Below the pieces are notes generated by a model. That model saw nothing but the letters and a program-made list of their open reading frames with translations. It was not told the DNA's origin and searched no databases. A DNA stretch of 15,958 bases, taken from positions 1 to 15,958 of the forward strand of contig CACYNZ010000037.1 of assembly GCA_902775835.1 (NCBI GenBank), read 5' to 3'. The stretch is from an uncultured Eubacteriales bacterium. GTDB taxonomy: Bacteria > Bacillota_A > Clostridia > Christensenellales > Aristaeellaceae. How positions within the stretch are numbered: position 1 is the stretch's first letter; each line of letters opens with the position of its first letter. Positions 14,483 to 15,958 of the stretch are shown here, piece after piece. Position numbers and translations under genes: made by a program.

Positions 14483-15514
14483 GGCGGATCCTTCAATCCC
14501 CCGACGCTGGCACACCTTGCGGTCATGCAGACCGCGCTGGAAAAGGTCCGTGCAGACCTCGGCCTGTTTGTGCCGGTCAGTTTTCCCTATCTGAAACGCA
14601 AAATGATCCGCGCGGGACAGAGTCATCTGTGTCTGCCGGACGAAATACGCGTCCGCGCCCTTGAAGCCATGGCCGCGGAAGACCCGCGCCTGCGCGTCTG
14701 CACCCTGAACATGCACAGCCCGTTTTCCGATGACACAGGCATCATGCAGCTGATCCAGGAAGCCTATCCGGATTCTGTTCTCTATTATGCATCCGGCGCG
14801 GACAAGCTGGATCTCCTGGACCACTTCGCCGCAAAAGGCGGTTTCTTTGACCGCTTCCGGTGCGTTCTCTATGCGAGAAACAGCACGGATCTGGCAAAGG
14901 AGATCGCCGGGCACGAACACCTTGCGGCCCATCTTCCCGCCTTTGTGCTGATGGATGCACCGCCCGGCATGGAACAGGTCAGTTCCACAGCCGTCCGCCG
15001 GCATCTCTTTGACCTGGAAAACGCAGCCGGCATGCTTCATCCCGGCGCAGCAGCCGTGCTTGAGGCCCTGAAACAGGAGGATTTTCCGGAGGAAATCCTG
15101 CAGTTCAGCGGCGACTTTGCATTTCTCTCCGGCAGTTTTCCCGCCCATGTCCTGTATGAAGGCATCTCCTATCCCTGCGCCGATTCCGCGTTCCTGGCCT
15201 CCCGCTTTGATGATCCAGACAGGAAAAAGGTCATCTCCGGGATGAACCCCGCAAAGGCAAAGCAGAAATACGGCTCTTTCCCCGGATACCCCGGCTGGGA
15301 AGCAGAGAGCATCCGGATCATGGAGGACATCGTCCGGGCGAAATTCCATCAGCACCCGGATCTCATGGAGCTGCTCATATCCACCCGGCCCCGCCGGCTG
15401 ATCAACGGCGGCAGAAAAGACAGCATCTGGGGCATGAATCTCACGACCTGGCAGGGCGAAAACCGCCTCGGCCGGATCCTGATGGACATACGAACGGAGG
15501 AAACCCGGTTATGA
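14480..15514 (+). CDS. NadD-like nucleotidyltransferase fused to a diverged NADAR domain (copy 2)
   Basis: A 344-residue paralogue of the fusion 3.9 kb upstream, with the same domain order. The nucleotidyltransferase part (1 to about 200) keeps MGGSFNPPTLAH, ASGADKLDLL (104-113) and QVSSTAVR (166-173), so it may be active. It lacks the Trp that follows the GxDKL motif in copy 1. The NADAR part (about 208-342) keeps the fold signatures FLSGSF, DIVRAKFHQHP, SIWGMNL and GENRLGRILM. However, the conserved E and Q-A-x-K of copy 1 appear as D235 in ADSAFLASR, and LVEG appears as LING (307-310). This domain may therefore have lost or changed its glycosidase activity. The first ATG of the frame is used, but the start is anomalous and the N-terminal strand may be missing or encoded across a frameshift. 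The stop overlaps the next start (ATGA). Confidence 0.8.
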   Translation: MGGSFNPPTLAHLAVMQTALEKVRADLGLFVPVSFPYLKRKMIRAGQSHLCLPDEIRVRALEAMAAEDPRLRVCTLNMHSPFSDDTGIMQLIQEAYPDSVLYYASGADKLDLLDHFAAKGGFFDRFRCVLYARNSTDLAKEIAGHEHLAAHLPAFVLMDAPPGMEQVSSTAVRRHLFDLENAAGMLHPGAAAVLEALKQEDFPEEILQFSGDFAFLSGSFPAHVLYEGISYPCADSAFLASRFDDPDRKKVISGMNPAKAKQKYGSFPGYPGWEAESIRIMEDIVRAKFHQHPDLMELLISTRPRRLINGGRKDSIWGMNLTTWQGENRLGRILMDIRTEETRL

Positions 15515-15958
15515 AATACACCAGAGAACAGATCATGGAACGCTTCTCCAAAGGTGAACGGACGCCCGTCATCGCCTTCTGGGGACATACGCCGAACCCG
15601 AAGAAAATCACAAAGGCCTGTTTCAGCCAGTGGTACGACTGCAGCTTTGAAGTCGATGGAGTCCGGTATCATACCGCCGAACAGTACATGATGGCGCAGA
15701 AGGCCGCGCTGATGAACGACCAGGAAACGCTTGCCCGGATCATGGCTTCGGACAGTCCCGCAGACTATAAGGCACTGGGACGCGAAGTGCGGAATTTTGA
15801 CGCCGCCAGATGGGATCAGGAAAAATACCGGATCGTTCTGTGCGGCAATCTGGCAAAATTCTCCCAGAATCCCGAGCTGTTCCGCTTTCTGGACGGTACC
15901 GGTGACAGCGTACTTGTGGAAGGCAGTCCCTATGACGGCATCTGGGGTGTCAGGCTTG
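15511..15958 (+). CDS. Stand-alone NADAR family protein (YbiA-like), C-terminus beyond window
   Basis: The first 149 codons are visible and the frame is open to the window end. After about 20 residues the NADAR motifs follow in order: FWGHTP, then a Tyr-rich segment QWYDCSFEVDGVRYHTAEQY with the conserved acid, MMAQKA, LGREVRNFD, NLAKFSQNPEL, and LVEGSPYDGIWGVRL at the end. This is closer to the canonical YbiA type than either fusion copy, and the acid, Q-K and E positions are all kept. Family members cleave N-glycosidic bonds (riboflavin-pathway intermediates for YbiA) or remove ADP-ribose from guanine. The ATG overlaps the previous stop, so it is translationally coupled to copy 2; a GGAGG site lies 10 bases upstream. 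Only a few residues should be missing. Confidence 0.9.
   Translation, partial: MKYTREQIMERFSKGERTPVIAFWGHTPNPKKITKACFSQWYDCSFEVDGVRYHTAEQYMMAQKAALMNDQETLARIMASDSPADYKALGREVRNFDAARWDQEKYRIVLCGNLAKFSQNPELFRFLDGTGDSVLVEGSPYDGIWGVRL

Noticed and set aside
10595..15958. A DarTG-type toxin-antitoxin or anticodon-nuclease defence system
   Set aside because: No DarT, macrodomain, nuclease or other toxin is visible in the window, so only the repair or reversal side can be supported.
1..15958. CRISPR arrays, tRNA or rRNA genes, insertion sequences, prophage genes
   Set aside because: No regularly spaced repeats, cloverleaf-like conserved segments, transposase or phage structural motifs were seen on either strand.

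Overview
The window looks like a chromosomal segment of a GC-rich Gram-positive anaerobe, most likely a gut or rumen member of the Clostridia. This is inferred from strong AAAGGAGG-type ribosome sites before most genes, consensus TTGACA/TATAAT-type promoters, a GH127-type arabinofuranosidase, a double-glycine leader peptide, a BcrA/LanF-like ABC exporter and a typical Firmicutes secreted binding protein. The species cannot be named from the sequence alone. I see no tRNA, rRNA, CRISPR array, insertion sequence or phage gene.

Left part, minus strand (1-4216): a three-gene unit encodes a six-segment membrane protein of unknown function, a BcrA/LanF-type ABC ATPase and the first 48 residues of its permease, which runs off the window. 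Before it lies an independent gene for a GH127 (DUF1680) beta-L-arabinofuranosidase-like enzyme. It has its own promoter, and an inverted repeat lies over the -10 box.

Middle (4217-9442, plus strand): after a roughly 400-base non-coding stretch comes a small 111-residue protein with a bacteriocin-type double-glycine leader, closed by a terminator that overlaps its stop codon. A strong promoter then drives an ABC importer operon: secreted binding protein, intercistronic terminator hairpin, ATPase, and a fused two-domain permease of the FbpB/iron-thiamine class. The substrate is unknown.

Right part (9460-15958, plus strand): the most unusual section. A pyruvate-kinase-like protein lacking the usual C-terminal domain follows the permease by 17 bases. 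A possible weak attenuator comes next, then a tightly packed run of six genes: a NadD-like nucleotidyltransferase fused to a NADAR domain; a class I methyltransferase with Hen1-compatible metal-site residues; an ATP-dependent RNA ligase of the Rnl2 type; an HD-phosphohydrolase fused to a T4-Pnkp-like P-loop kinase; a second, diverged NadD-like-NADAR fusion with an anomalous start; and a stand-alone NADAR protein cut by the window end.

Taken together, the right-hand genes carry the end-healing (kinase plus HD phosphatase/phosphodiesterase), sealing (ligase) and end-protecting (methyltransferase) activities of an RNA repair system. They sit with three NADAR domains, a family known to act on N-glycosidic bonds and to remove ADP-ribose from guanine, and with two NMN-adenylyltransferase-like domains. 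The working hypothesis is an RNA repair system coupled to NAD/ADP-ribose chemistry: removal of ADP-ribose or NAD-derived groups from RNA, repair of breaks, and regeneration of the nucleotide. No toxin, ADP-ribosyltransferase or macrodomain is visible in the window, so the source of the damage, if any, lies elsewhere.
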